NCBI RefSeq assembly: GCF_000247695.1
Contig: NW_004624805.1
Location: forward strand, 3,836,939 to 3,900,938
DNA from: Heterocephalus glaber
Lineage: Eukaryota; Chordata; Mammalia; Rodentia; Bathyergidae
Length of the DNA: 64,000 nucleotides
Direction: 5' to 3'
The position numbers and the translations under genes were made by a program. This document shows, one piece after another, positions 47,665 to 59,282 of this stretch. Position 1 is the stretch's first letter. The number at the start of each line of letters is the position of its first letter. A model generated the notes under the pieces. That model searched no databases, was not told where the DNA came from, and saw only the letters and a program-made list of their open reading frames with translations.

Positions 47665-47850
47665 AGTGCTGGGCACTGCACTGGGCACTGCACTGGGCAC
47701 TGGGGCCATGGTCATGAAGAAAGCTGATATAATCCCTAAGTTATTCTCTGGCAGGAAACATAGACATGAAATAAGTAGTTATAGTAGATTGAAGTGCTGT
47801 GTGACATTATAAAAACAGCAGTCATTACCCTGAGGATTGATCTCTAAATG
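47665..47850 (+). repeat. ancient L2-like repeat with an expanded 12-bp unit
   Basis: The element's GGGCACTGCACT motif is repeated: 47670-47703 holds about 2.8 copies of the 12-mer CTGGGCACTGCA. It continues GGGGCCATGGTCATGAAGAA, as in the other family copies. Confidence 0.6.
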
Positions 47851-48209
47851 TGCTAATAATTAGATTACTTTCCTCATGGAATGAAGTTATTCGCTGACAT
47901 AAAAGTTTTAGGTAGTCTTTGAAAATATATCTTAGAAATTAGTGAGACTGAGATAGTCTTATTTCTTAGATAGCTTATTTAAAACAAGAAACTGCTATGA
48001 GAGATCTTCAGTATTCTGAGGTGTCCAGAAATGTGAATACAAGCAGAACAGGCTCATAATGCCTATCATGTGTATTACACATTACACAAGACATTTAATA
48101 AAGTTGTATAAAGCAGTTTTGCATTTAACAGTTTGAAATTGTAATTAAGTTTGTGTCAACAGACTGGTTGGATTTGAGTTTTAATACATACACAAGGTTT
48201 TTTCAGTCT

Positions 48210-48350
48210 TAAGAATGTTGTATAACTCCTCTGTGCTTCAGTTTACCTCCAAAATGGGGGTAATAACAGCATATAAAATGTTTAGAACAGTATCTGGTAC
48301 ACAAAAAGAACTCAAAAGTAGCTCTCTATGTTACAATCAACAACCACAGT
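48210..48350 (+). repeat. MIR SINE
   Basis: Sense MIR order: CTGTGCTTCAGTTTACCTCC, AAAATGGGGGTAATAACAG, AACAGTATCTGGTACACAA. Confidence 0.75.
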
Positions 48351-49658
48351 AACAATAATGGTAATACTTTTTTCAACTTAAAAATGTCCTACCTAATCCA
48401 TAAAATTGAGCTACCTGAAGTACCAGCAGAACAGTGCTTTTGTTTGTTGTCTGTGGAGTGTGAATGTGTGTGTGAAATGGCACTGCCACAGCAGTGTAGA
48501 TAGGGTATATATAAACAAACTGTCAGGGGAACTCTCCAGACTGTGCAACCTGTTTAAAAGCACAGTACACCAGTCACTCGGAGGCTCCCGTAGACTGTCT
48601 TCAGGACCAAGTTTTTCTCAGTGTTTAACCCAGGACTCACTCTGGCCTAGCCATCATGAAATTTATCCATATTCTTATCTAAGGAAGGAAAATAGCAAAA
48701 CTCTTCTCAGGTTTACTTCATGAGATGGAAGATAAACCCACATAAAAGTAGAGTAAGTTTGGGAATAAAAGAATACATTCATATTCAGTGTTTTTCCTGC
48801 ACAAATCCCAACAAAAGATCTTTATATATAGGTCTAAATTATATATGTAATATTTGTAAACTTAAACATATAGTGCTACTTGCTACTTAAGAGATTATTT
48901 TGTTTCTTAAGATATTCATATATACTTCATATAATCGGTGGATATGTATTTTTTTAATTTGTTAAAGGATATATCTTTATGATATTTTAAGATTTAAATA
49001 ATTTTGCCATGTAATTCTTTTTGTTGAAAAACAATTTCAGGGTAAAATTTACTTAGACATTTTCTTTGATATATGATCACATGGCTTTGCAGTCTGAGAG
49101 TGTAAAAACAATTTATAGATCTGTGAATTCAGTCACCATACATGCAAGTATCTTTGGATGAAGCATTTAAATAAATCTAAAATAGATAATTTATGTCATA
49201 GTATCTTTTTAATTTGTAATACAGAAATACTTCTTTCATTGTAAGATTGTAAATGAGAGAAAATTGAGTACTACTAGTTTCCCATGACCGTAATGAGTTC
49301 TAAAGGAACCAGTCAGCAAATGTTTATTGAAAATTTACCAGCTGGCTAGCCCTGAGAACTAATAGTCTCATGGTAGCCTAACGGAATTATGCAGCCTTCC
49401 CCTGTCTTTGTTCCCCACAACACGCAAAGTCATTCCAAATTCTCCAAATTGAATCAAAAAGCTAAGAAATTATCCAGCCTTTAAAAAAAATTTTTCAGGT
49501 TTACTGAGTAAAGAATTCTAATCTGAAAAATACTTGGGATGATAGCTTCAAATGAAAATACATTATTGATTTTTAGGTATGTTATTTCAGAACTTCTCAA
49601 ATATTCACCCATTATCTGTTTCTTAATTTCATTGTTTCTTGATTTTTTGGCTGAGATC
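48351..49658. other. intronic, nothing recognised
   Basis: The 105-codon ORF at 48406-48723 lacks splice support and recognisable motifs; see rejected items. Confidence 0.35.
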
Positions 49659-49674
49659 AAGTATGATATTTCTT

Positions 49675-49865
49675 TTTTCTTTTTCTTTTTCTTGTCTTTT
49701 CTTTTTTTTTTTTTTTTTTTTTTTTTTTTGGAGGCAAGGTTTCCCTCTGTAGCTCAGGCTGGCCCTGAACTCACTATATAGCCCAGGCTGGCCTCGAACT
49801 CATGGCAATCCTTCTGCGTCAGCCTCCTGAGTGCTGGGATTACAGGCGCGGACACCATGCCTGGC
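49675..49865 (-). mobile_element. young B1 SINE with long T/TC tail
   Basis: Antisense B1: a T24 run with TTTTC units, then GGAGGCAAGGTTTCCCTCTG, GCCCAGGCTGGCCTCGAACT, CTGAGTGCTGGGATTACAGG. The internal near-repeat (CAGGCTGGCCCTGAACTCAC and CAGGCTGGCCTCGAACTCAT) is the B1 tandem duplication. A perfect 16-bp target duplication AAGTATGATATTTCTT lies at 49659-49674 and 49866-49881. Confidence 0.93.
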
Positions 49866-49901
49866 AAGTATGATATTTCTTAACTTCAAAGGGGAAATAT
49901 A

Positions 49902-49984
49902 GGGCCGGGGATTATGCTCAGTGGCACTGTGCCTGCCTAGCAAGTGCAAGATCCTGAGTTTGATCCCCAGTACCAAAAAAAAAA
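49902..49984 (+). mobile_element. young ID-like SINE, copy 11
   Basis: GGCCGGGGATTATGCTCAGT (A box altered), AGTTTGATCCCCAGTACC, A10 tail. 9-bp duplication GGAAATATA at 49893-49901 and 49985-49993. Only 36 bp from the B1, in opposite orientation. Confidence 0.9.
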
Positions 49985-50275
49985 GGAAATATAAAATTCC
50001 TTTAGTGTTGAGCAATTTTCAGATTGCTTTCCTTGTTCCATTGATTAAAATTCTTTTTCTAAGAATAAAATTTCAGCAGGCACCAAATTACATTTTCTAC
50101 CTTTAGACTGCCTTTTTAAAGAACAAGATTTTAAATAGTTACAGCAGTCATTATAAACTCTGCTGCTTGTAATACTAGGGCTATACTAGGTATTCATATA
50201 GTGTCATGAAGTTTGAGATTAATTTACCAAAATGGACCATAATATATAAGGGAAAGGAAATAAAAACAAGCATGA

Positions 50276-50302
50276 TTGTGTGTGTTTGTGTGTGTGTGTG
50301 TC

Positions 50303-50333
<31 letters not shown>

Positions 50334-50334
50334 C
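50276..50334. repeat. compound (TG)n(AG)n microsatellite
   Basis: Interrupted TG array (with one TTTG and one TCTG) followed by eight AG units. Confidence 0.93.
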
Positions 50335-50710
50335 AGAATACTTCTTTGACAAAATATGTCTTTTTTACCAAATGATCTCATTGAATTGCTTGACTACCAT
50401 TTATTACTTCTGAGAAGGAGGGAATAGTTGGGAGCACGACTTGGTGTTGCACCATGTTATTCAGCTGTGCCTTAGTGCTGTCAAAGTCTGCTCTGATAGG
50501 TTTAGAGTCAAATGAACCTTTGCTGAAAATCCTCTAAATGTATATCTGTGCGCACACAGTCACGCACGCACACACATCTAACCATCAGAATTTGGTTCAT
50601 CTTTTGAACCACTAGATGTTAATATAGTCAGAATACTTTTTCAGATAAAAACATCAGGCTTGAAAAACAACCTTTTATAGGCTTATAGCATATTTTAAAA
50701 CACCTATATT

Positions 50711-50873
50711 AAGCTGAGTGTAGTGGCACATGCCTGTAATCCCTTCACTTGGGAGGCTGAGGCAGGAGGATCGCTTTGAGTTTGAGACCAGCCTAGGTTA
50801 CATAGTGAGTTCAAGGCTAGTCTGAACTACATAGTGAGACCTCGTTTCAAAAAACAAAACAAAACAAAAGAAC
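50711..50873 (+). mobile_element. B1 SINE with (CAAAA)n tail
   Basis: AGTGTAGTGGCACATGCCTG, GGGAGGCTGAGGCAGGAGGA, TACATAGTGAGACCTCGTTT. Flanked by AAC[A/C]CCTATATT at 50699-50710 and 50874-50885. The most complete sense-strand B1 in the window. Confidence 0.93.
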
Positions 50874-50885
50874 AACCCCTATATT

Positions 50886-53800
50886 GTGAGTTACAGAATT
50901 TTAAATGTTAAAATATTTGCAAGGGAATTCAATATAAATTTTGAAAAAATATTAAATCATATTAAACATATGCTATTAAATGTTAATGTGTTATGAGATT
51001 GATGTTTATAAGACAATCCAATTAGCATACAGAAAAATAATTTGTTTTCTTGATGATTTGCCTGCTGTGATACATTGTGGGGGGAATCAGCAGTAGTTAA
51101 CAGTAAAAGCGAAGTCAACCCTTCTCATTTCTGTGAAATAAGGTGACAGTAGATAATCCCATATTGTGCTATAGAATACTTTTTATTAAAGGAGTAACAA
51201 ATGATGGCCTTGAATGTTCTTTTGCAGTAGAGATGCACATGGAGTATAAGAAAATCATTCTAGTTTAAAATTATATGTCATGTATTTTATTAAAATTTAT
51301 TTAAAAATTGTAAGAGGGGCATATAAATCTTAGTATTTTTCGTGAATGTTTAACTTAGGCCTGTCATTCACTTCACTCACTACCTGATTACTTATATTAA
51401 AAATGGCACAGTGAGCCTGTAGCAACTTACCTTGATAGTACTTAGCTGAGACCAATCAGTCCCATTCAGAGAAGGGAATATCAGTAGGTTAGACAAGGGG
51501 CCATTTGAATCATGAGTAGTTTTTGAGATCTAATATGTACCAATAAAATCAAAGGGAAACATGGTTTTATTGACATACAAAGGAGGTAGAGAGGTACCAA
51601 AATAAAGTAACCTACTTTGCATTGGTTCACTATACCCTCAAAATTGTTAAATCTGTTTTGTTTTGTTTTACTTTGTGGAGTACAAATTATTTTTCTGAAA
51701 TTTTATTTTCCTGAAATTTTATTTTCTAAAGTATCACTGAACTAGAACTTACAGAGCTTTTTTCTCTTCAGATATAAATATACACAACAACTGTAATGCA
51801 AGTCAAATTGAATTTTAAAATATGGGCAGATCTATGCCAGCCACATACAGGACAGTTTGTCATGTCTATTGTATCCTTGCTTTGTATTGGTTGTGAATGT
51901 TCATTAATGTAATAGGGTAATAGCAGTTTACTTAGAATATACTTGATGTAGTAAAGGAAGTTACAGAAACCTGAGCCAAAACATAATTGTGAAAAAATTC
52001 AAATATGCACCAAAGAATAGAGACGATTGCAATAAACCTGACTAGTGTACTGGTAACCTACGGCCCAGATTTAACATGAGCAAAATTTTGCCCCATTGGC
52101 TTCATCTAGTTTCTATCAGAAATCTCATCTTTTTCCTCCTAAATTCTTCAGTATACATGTCTTTTTTAAAAGATACTTTTCTTAGGCAACCATAATATAT
52201 TTTTCATTTCCAACAAAATTAATAGTAATTACATATTACTCGTCTCTCTATTCAGTTTCCTCTCCTTTTGACTACAGAATGGCATTTTACATTTGAGTTG
52301 TTCATTTCAGAATCCAAGCATTTGGCTATTAGGATTGCTCTGTAGTTAAATTGTCTCTTCTTTCCCACCACTTCTCTACCTCCCTCCCCTTCCACTCCTT
52401 GTCTTCTCTTTCTCTCTCCTTCCTTCTCGTAAATGACTTATTGAAGAAACTGAATAAACTCTGGTGTAGTATGTTCCTCATTCTGTATTTTTTTGTTTTT
52501 CTGGCCAGCAACTTGGCCTCTAAATTTTGTATAAATTAACATTTAACTCAAAAAGACTTAGATTCAGGTTCCACTTTGGTTTTGGTTTTGAAGGAAGGGA
52601 AGACTAGGACTACCTCATGCGTGAAGACACTGCATCACATCAGGGAGCATACAGTGTCTGTTATCTTCTTAGCAGTGCTAAAGCTGAACAATGGTGACAG
52701 GGCAGTGTGTTGAGGGTTTTCCATCTCTCATGATTTCATCCATTGCTCATAGTTCTCTGAATCAATTCCATAATTAACTTTTGCAAGATAGTGAATTTTT
52801 TAGTCTGCTACCCCTTCAACATGGCATAGTAAATTTGTCCGTTGGAAGAAGTTTTCCCTATAAGCTAAAGCTTTTTGATTGACCTGAAATAATCATCCTA
52901 GGAAGAAGCCTGGTGCTGTAAATATGGTCTCTTAAATACCTAGTGTAATATCCAGAGGTAACTGAAGGTACAAGGGCCACGCAGCACATCAAGTACCTGT
53001 TCTATATGTGATTGTGGAGACTTTTATAGATAAAGTTACTTCATGCTTGATTTTCCTAAGCAGTGTCAGTGCTAGGATAACTCTATATAGTTAACCTATA
53101 CAGTGTTGGTCATTTAAGACCAGGAGACCTTTCTCAGCCCTACTTGGTCGAATGTAGCTCTGTTGTGATGAGCTGTGAGTGCTAAGTTGAGTCGGAACAT
53201 GCTACTTCATGAATCCAGCAAGCTGGACAGTGTCACCTGGACACAGTAGTGGGTAAGTGGTGATAAACTGAAATTCAGGAAATAACCAGTCTCCGGTTTT
53301 AGTATTAGCTTGTTTATTAGTTGCTACTCACTCTGCTTTATTTGATGTGTTAATGAACACAATCTGAAGAAAAAAATAAAACTGAAATTTTTTAGAAGTC
53401 ATGATTTATCGCCTAAAAAAATCTCAGACGATCAACCTTTAAAACTACTTAAATAAGAAAAATTAAAAAGCCAGATATACTGTCTTTATACTGGCTGAAA
53501 AAAAAACTGGGAAAAGATTTAGTAATGGAACATTTGACAATAAATTTGAGGGAAATACTAGGTTGTTAGCAAAAGGATGATCATATTTGAAAAATATTAC
53601 GACTCAAGTAGATACTATTTCTGAATTGAAAATATTGGCAAATTATTTGACTAAAAGTAATTTGTAAATTTTTAAGTCAGTACCTACTTCTCATTTCAAG
53701 ATGCCTTGTGAGTTTTTTTCTGGACATTCTACAATGAGGCAAAGGCTTACCCCATCAAGATTTTTAAAAGTAACAGTGTCTAAAACAGTGATATTGAAGT

Positions 53801-54974
53801 ACTAGTAGATGTAACTAGGTACTAGAAGAGACCTCTCTGCCCCTGGAGATTTATCTTAAAATTCTTGGACGTCTGACTAAATGGTCAGTAAGAGTTAAGA
53901 AATATGGCCTTTGTCCTGGTATTTATGCCACTGCCTGTGACTGACTTACAGCCCCATGCTTCTCTGCCTCTGATTACATGCTACCATCTTTCTGCCGGTG
54001 TCAGAAAGTACAACATGAAATCATTCCCTTTACTAGTTGCAAAAATTTAGTTTAGAAACTCAAAAGAGGTGATAAAGCAGCAAACTAGTTTTAGACTTTG
54101 AGCACAGTGTAAGATCCACATTGATTCCCCTCTCTAGTCAATGTGCCGAACCTGGGCCAGTGCACCTTTAAGTATGGGCCACAAACCAGTCCATGACTAA
54201 ATGCTTACTCTCCATTTCTGTACTTGTTTGAAATTCTTACAGTGCTGTGATATTTCAGTATCATCTAGGCATGTCGCCCATGTTGTCTGATTGAAGGGTA
54301 AACCAGCCTTATTAACGTAGCTGTCTGCAGAGTTTTCTGTAGTGTGAACTTAACTCCATGAGCAGTCTTTCACTAGAAATACTGTGGGAAAAATCGGTCA
54401 AGACAGAAGAGAAGGTAGATTGCTCGGGTAGATGAATTGTTAGTATGCCTTAGCAATCTACACTTGCAAGTGAAATTAAAAATTGAGCCCTAAATCTCTG
54501 AATGAGTATACTTCTTAGACATCATTCCTCTTGCTAATAGGAATGAGGCAGATCATTACATGTGTGAGAACTTTAAGGAGTTTTTAGTGTCGGTCTATTC
54601 TCCATGAGAGAAAAGGAATACTGAAGTATTAAAAAGGCAAGTTACATTTTTTCTGTATTAGTATTTTTACTGTGTTTGATATCTGGTAATATATTTTAAG
54701 ATACAGTGTGTGATTTTCTGACCTTAAAGTATTTCATTCCTTTATAGGAGTTTTGATTGTAATAATATATTTATAGCATTTTCTCATGAATATTTTAAGA
54801 TAAAGCATTTTAAACATTTTCTTATTGAATATGTTATTGAAAGTTTGTATTGTGAATGTTGTATAACACATTTTCAGATTCTTCAGAATATTTATAGATT
54901 TCTAATTTGATGGTATGCAAATTTTGACTTTCAGGTTGACTTAATTTGTTAATATTCTTTATATTCACATTTTT
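50886..54974. other. intronic, no repeat recognised over about 4 kb
   Basis: Long stretch without obvious SINE, LINE or DNA elements; AT-rich with a pyrimidine tract at 52370-52430. A pseudo-exon with good splice-like ends at 53136-53250 has stops in all frames (see rejected). Confidence 0.4.
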
Positions 54975-55125
54975 TAGTGCTTGTTATATGCCAAACCTTA
55001 TTTAAGACACTGCAGATCATCAGTGTGTCAAAAAAATCCCACAAAATTCCTTTTCCTTGTGGAGTTTTACATTCTAGTAGAGTGCTTCACGTGACTATGT
55101 AGCATTTAATAAAATGCAAAGGGTT
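54975..55125 (+). repeat. ancient interspersed repeat fragment (L2-like type)
   Basis: TAGTGCTTGTTATATGCCAA, CTTGTGGAGTTTTACATTCT, AGTAGAGTGC: the same family order as the other copies. Confidence 0.5.
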
Positions 55126-55246
55126 ACTTTTTTTTTTTTTTTAGTTATCCTGAAATACATATGTCATTATTAGGACATAATAAATGCAAGGAAAATTTCT
55201 GCCTGCTCTGTTTGACTCATTGCTTTTTCAATGAGTTTAGCTGTAC

Positions 55247-55270
55247 AAATTATTATTATTATTATTATTT
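55247..55270. repeat. (ATT)n microsatellite
   Basis: Seven ATT units directly preceding the tail of the SINE at 55271, and probably derived from that tail. Confidence 0.85.
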
Positions 55271-55364
55271 TTTATTTATTTATTTTTTTTGTGGTACCGG
55301 GGATCAAACTCAGGACCTTGCGCTTGTGAAGCAGGCAAGGAGCCACTGAGCTAAATCCCTGGCC
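55271..55364 (-). mobile_element. young ID-like SINE, copy 12
   Basis: GGTACCGGGGATCAAACTCA and CCACTGAGCTAAATCCCTGG. The tail is converted to TTTA/ATT units, so the target duplication is unclear. Confidence 0.87.
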
Positions 55365-55674
55365 CTGTGTTAATTATTTTTTAATGTAATTTACAACTAT
55401 GATCACTTGATAATGTAGGATGTACTTGTATTTTTCTCAATTTCTCAGAGGGTAGAAGTTGAACTGCTCATGGTTTTGGGATTAGGGATTAATGTTTGAA
55501 ACATACAGTATTTAGGGGAGATGATTTTTTTGAAAGAAAAGCATGATTTGTAGACCACCATAATTTCATCTCATTTCTTATTTTTTCAGAACCTCATTTT
55601 GTAAAGTGGAGAGATAAACTTGATCCACTTGGTGTAATCTCAGTATAATTTTTCACTCTTCTCTCCTCCCTCAG

Positions 55675-55814
55675 GAAAGTCATAAACTTCCAGCGCAAGA
55701 AGATTATAAAGAGGTCCCTCCTGCACCAAGAAAGATCTGCAGATCTTTTTCAGTGTCCTGCAAGTATGGGCTAAGAACTTGCTCGGTTTGTACCAAGCAC
55801 CTTGTTCTCTCAAG
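55675..55814 (+). CDS. candidate exon 3 (140 bp) of the unidentified gene
   Basis: A textbook acceptor (pyrimidine-rich CTTCTCTCCTCCCTCAG|G) and donor (TCAAG|GTAAGC) bound it. The frame joined to exon 2 is open for 46 codons plus 2 bases and meets a stop (TAA) immediately inside the following intron; both other frames contain stops (TAA within the exon). It reads ESHKLPAQEDYKEVPPAPRK, then ICRSFSVSCKYGLRTCSVCT, then KHLVLS. Visible features: an acidic start, a PPAP proline motif of the SH3-ligand kind, and four cysteines (ICR, SCK, TCS, VCT) that might bind metal or be chance. The local GC content is above that of the flanks. I do not recognise the family. This is the best-supported exon in the window. 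Alternatives: a lncRNA exon, or a minus-strand gene (a 94-codon minus ORF overlaps at 55640-55924, without splice sites). Confidence 0.5.
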
Positions 55815-56110
55815 GTAAGCACTGTACTGAGCACACACTCCTGGGCCCAGGCTCCACACTCAGGGCTGGCTTTGGAATGCTCCATGGAGGGCCAAGGCTG
55901 CCAGGCCTCAGAGCAGGGCTGCATCCGTCAGGAGGTGGCTTCCATTGTTTAGCACTGAAGCATGGCCTAGCCCATGAGGAAGGTTTTCTTTCAGTCCCAT
56001 TTATGGTAAAACTTGTTTTCCAGCTTAGTCTGCATCTAAATTGGTTAGCAACTGCTGAGGTTCATTCCTCATCAAAAACTCTCCTTGGATGTCTTGAAAT
56101 TTTCATCTGA
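55815..56110. other. GC-richer intron start with a chance ORF
   Basis: A 102-codon + ORF (55802-56110) straddles the donor. Its start region overlaps exon 3 in another frame. No domain recognised; likely compositional. Confidence 0.4.
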
Positions 56111-57724
56111 GAATTTTGTAACACCATTTAGACGTCATTTGTTGACTTTGAAGATGAACAGAAAGAACCATGATTTTGCACATACCATCCATTTTTGAGA
56201 AGTAGATCAGTGTTACATGAGAATAACTTTTGCTGTTGATAAGAAAGTAAATATCTAACAAAATTTTTAAGATGGTAATCTTCTGGATACCACAGTATTG
56301 ACAATGAAGAGTTAAAGTGTTGAAGAAATCACTTGATTTCATTTATCTTTTCTTAAAATGATCTTGGAAACTAGTGCTACAAGATGTGAACTTCTTATGG
56401 ATCATTAAATTTGGGGTGGGGGGATTTGCTGATTTTTGTCTGACAGTCTTACCTACACATTTTATTATTTTTCAAAGGAATTGTTCTTCCTAATTTCATA
56501 AAAGATATTAAAGAGCCCTTTGTTTTTGTTGTGAGAATGAGAAAAAATACAACTTAGACCTTCTCTGAAAAAACATAACATAAGAACTAATTTACTTGGG
56601 CATACATTAGTAGTGTTGGGGCAGGTAATTTAAAAAGATTTAAATCTTGAAATTAGATACAGGCTGTATTAGAGAAGAAATAAGATAACTGAAAATTCAG
56701 AGAGATTACATGTATGTGTGCCATTTTCTTTGAAATTTTATTTGAGAGCATGTTAAAAATTTTAAGCCTTTATACATAGCATGAAGGAAAATGAACAAAT
56801 ACATAACTCTTTAGCAAGTTGAGAAAACATTAGCATTAAAACCTAAACCTATTGAAATTATAAGGTGAGATATGAAGTAACTGAACAGGATTTTTATTCA
56901 AACTAAAGCTTTATTATAATTAAAATGTTTTTAATCTAAAATATTTCTCCTATAAAACACACCTTTTAAAAATGGTTTTGTCTTACAGTAGTACGGGCAG
57001 TATATTTTTTAAAAGAAACATTTATTTCATGATTCTACAACTACTGTTACTCTTATTATCTTACCCCCTTATCATCTAGGGTAGCAAAAGTAAAATCTTG
57101 TCCCAGCGATTCTTAATAAGAATTTCTTATACCAACTCAATTAGGGCACCAAATAAACCATTCTTCTATCATTTTTGATAATATATAGGAGTAAAATCCC
57201 AGTATAATGGTACTGAAAGATTCTTCAATGAAACTAGAATCTTGATGATTTTGTTTTTACATACACATAAAATATATAGTATTTATTTCTTTCGAATTAT
57301 GTAAGAATGATTTATTTAAAAAATGAGGTATCTTTTAAAAAACTGTAGTCCCTTTAGTCATTGTGGATTACACAGCTTAACAGGTTTCATTTCAGTGGAT
57401 TCATAGAAGCACATCACTTACTTTGATAATTTTCACCCCCCTTTGCTACCCCTGTCCCGCTCTCCTCCCTAGGTTTCAGATTTGTCTGTTACTACTACTG
57501 TGTTTGGATAATAGGTCTTTAAAATTTTTTAAAAAGTAATTACAGATAGTTCATACAAACAGTTCCTACCAGAAATGTACTTTCCTAGGTAAGAGCATGC
57601 TCCCTGTACACTTAACAAGTAGATGGAGGTGAGACAGGCAGCCTGGGTGTTTACCAATATTGATTTTTTTAGAGATGGGACAACAAGGAAATTCTGGTAC
57701 AGTTCTCTCCTTGAAGGCATATAA
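56111..57724. other. intronic, nothing recognised
   Basis: AT-rich sequence without supported features. Confidence 0.4.
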
Positions 57725-57727
57725 ACC

Positions 57728-58050
57728 AGCACTGTCTAGTAAAAAATAACAACAGTGGTAATTCAAGCCACAGTTAAAATTTTTGTCTGTGATTTTAAGA
57801 TTTCTAGCAGTCACAATAAGATTTTTTAAAGTCTAAATTAATTTTAATTATGTTCTATTTAACCCAGCATATCCAAAATATTATTTCAACATCAGTATAA
57901 AAATTTATGAAATATTTTACATTTTTTCATACTAATTCAAAATCTAGTGTGTATTTTATACTCACAGCACATTTTATATTGGACTAGCCACAGTTCAAGT
58001 GCTCAGTAGCCATGTGTGGCTAGTAACTACCACCATATTCGAAAGTATAG
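57728..58050. mobile_element. ancient DNA-transposon MITE (hAT-like candidate)
   Basis: The ends echo each other in reverse: CAGCACTGTCTAGTA at the left, and GGCTAGTAACTACCACCATA with CAAGTGCTCAGTAGCCATGT at the right. The latter is the signature of a widespread mammalian hAT-type MITE. The AT-rich middle fits. Subfamily unresolved. Confidence 0.5.
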
Positions 58051-59266
58051 ATTTAAAAAATGGTGTGGATGGCTCCCATTTTAGCTTCATTTGTGCTGAA
58101 AGTCCCCGGGGTAACACTTTGAGCTCTCTTGGTTTAGAGTTTCCAGATTAAATTAAACAATAGGAAGCAAAACAAAACTGGATAACCACTTCAATTTGAC
58201 TTTTGGATAAATAACAAGTTATTGTTTAGTGTGATTATGTCCCATTCTGTATTTATCTAAATTTAACCAGGTATTTTGTATTTTGTCTGGCAGCCCTGCC
58301 CTGCCCTGGTTTAATTTGAGTGGAGGACATGATCATCAGTCTGCCTCTAAACTTGTAGTACTACAGGATAGAGACTCTGCAGAAGATTTTGACAACCTTG
58401 TGAAAATCAGTATGCAAACCACAAACTATCCGTAGCTCATTTCTTTTTGATTATCTAGGTTATTTAAGACAGAAGAGAGACTTCTTGTGACAGTGACTCA
58501 GTCCTTACATATTTAAACATTTCAAATCCAAATTATTACATTAAGGTTTATAAAGTTATGAATTGATTACTTGAATTTATAAAATATAAATTGTCTAACA
58601 GTACATCACTGGCACTACATCTCATGAAAAGTCATTCTTGGTCGTAATTGCAACTATTTTCAGGGTCCTGGCAATTTCAAGTATTTTTTAGCATTGGTTA
58701 CCACAGCACCTGTTACTTAACTCTCAAGTTAGCAAGCATTAGCACAAAACATTAGGTTACTGACTGCCAGTGTAAGATAAATACTTGTAATTCTTTGCTC
58801 TGGTATTGACCATTGGGTCCTGACTCCTTTAACAATCAGTTATTTTACCAGTCTCTCTCATTTCTCATAAGGGCTGTTTTTATACAGGAACATCCTTCCA
58901 TTTTTATTCTTTAATATTTTAATGTATTAATTTTAGTAGCATTTTTGAAGTACCTAGCAGTCTCTTTTAGTTGTGTGGATCTACCTGCCTTAAAGCTCTA
59001 CAGAAGAGACCATTCATGTTCTCTAAGAACAGTAGTTATACAGGCTCCACATCCCCTCTCAGTGGGAACACATGCCTTCCAGAAGTAAAAGACTGTAGAT
59101 GACAGCCTGTGTCATTAGCAGCTGGGCGGGCAGTTACAGCAGATGCGAGTCAGTGCAGCATTTTAGTAGTTCAGAGTTTAAGCTATGGCGCATTCCAAAT
59201 CCATCCACACTTAGGAGAATGTACCCAAGAGTGTCGATAAGTTTATAATTACTGCATTTCCTTCAG
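58051..59266. other. intronic, less AT-rich at 59040-59230
   Basis: The stretch 59040-59230 is more complex (AGCAGCTGGGCGGGCAGTTA, AGCAGATGCGAGTCAGTGCA). It directly precedes the candidate microexon, where intronic splicing enhancers would be expected if the microexon is real. Confidence 0.35.
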
Positions 59267-59282
59267 AGAACAAGAATTGCAG
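59267..59282 (+). CDS. candidate 16-bp microexon
   Basis: AGAACAAGAATTGCAG is framed by an acceptor (ACTGCATTTCCTTCAG) and a consensus donor CAG|GTAAGTTG, followed at once by a long T tract. Joined to the AG left over from exon 3, it gives R-E-Q-E-L-Q and ends in phase 0 with no stop. A larger exon using the next upstream AG (59214 region) would hit TAA in this frame. Known: microexons below 27 nt occur, often neuronal, and lie next to pyrimidine-rich tracts. Inferred: that this one is used. Donor words arise by chance, so confidence is modest. Confidence 0.3.

Noticed and set aside
48406..48723. 105-codon + ORF
   Set aside because: No acceptor or donor in phase and no recognisable motif. 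It reads like chance in moderately GC-rich intron.
51405..51435. Strong minus-strand donor (CAAG|GTAAGTTG on the complement)
   Set aside because: No matching acceptor or open frame to its right on the minus strand.
53136..53250. Exon-like segment with acceptor CCTTTCTCAG and donor GTGG|GTAAGT
   Set aside because: All three forward frames contain stops (TAA, TGA, TAG), so it does not extend the inferred coding frame. A noncoding exon cannot be excluded.
55640..55924. 94-codon minus-strand ORF overlapping exon 3
   Set aside because: Shadow of the + strand open region; no minus-strand splice signals at its edges.
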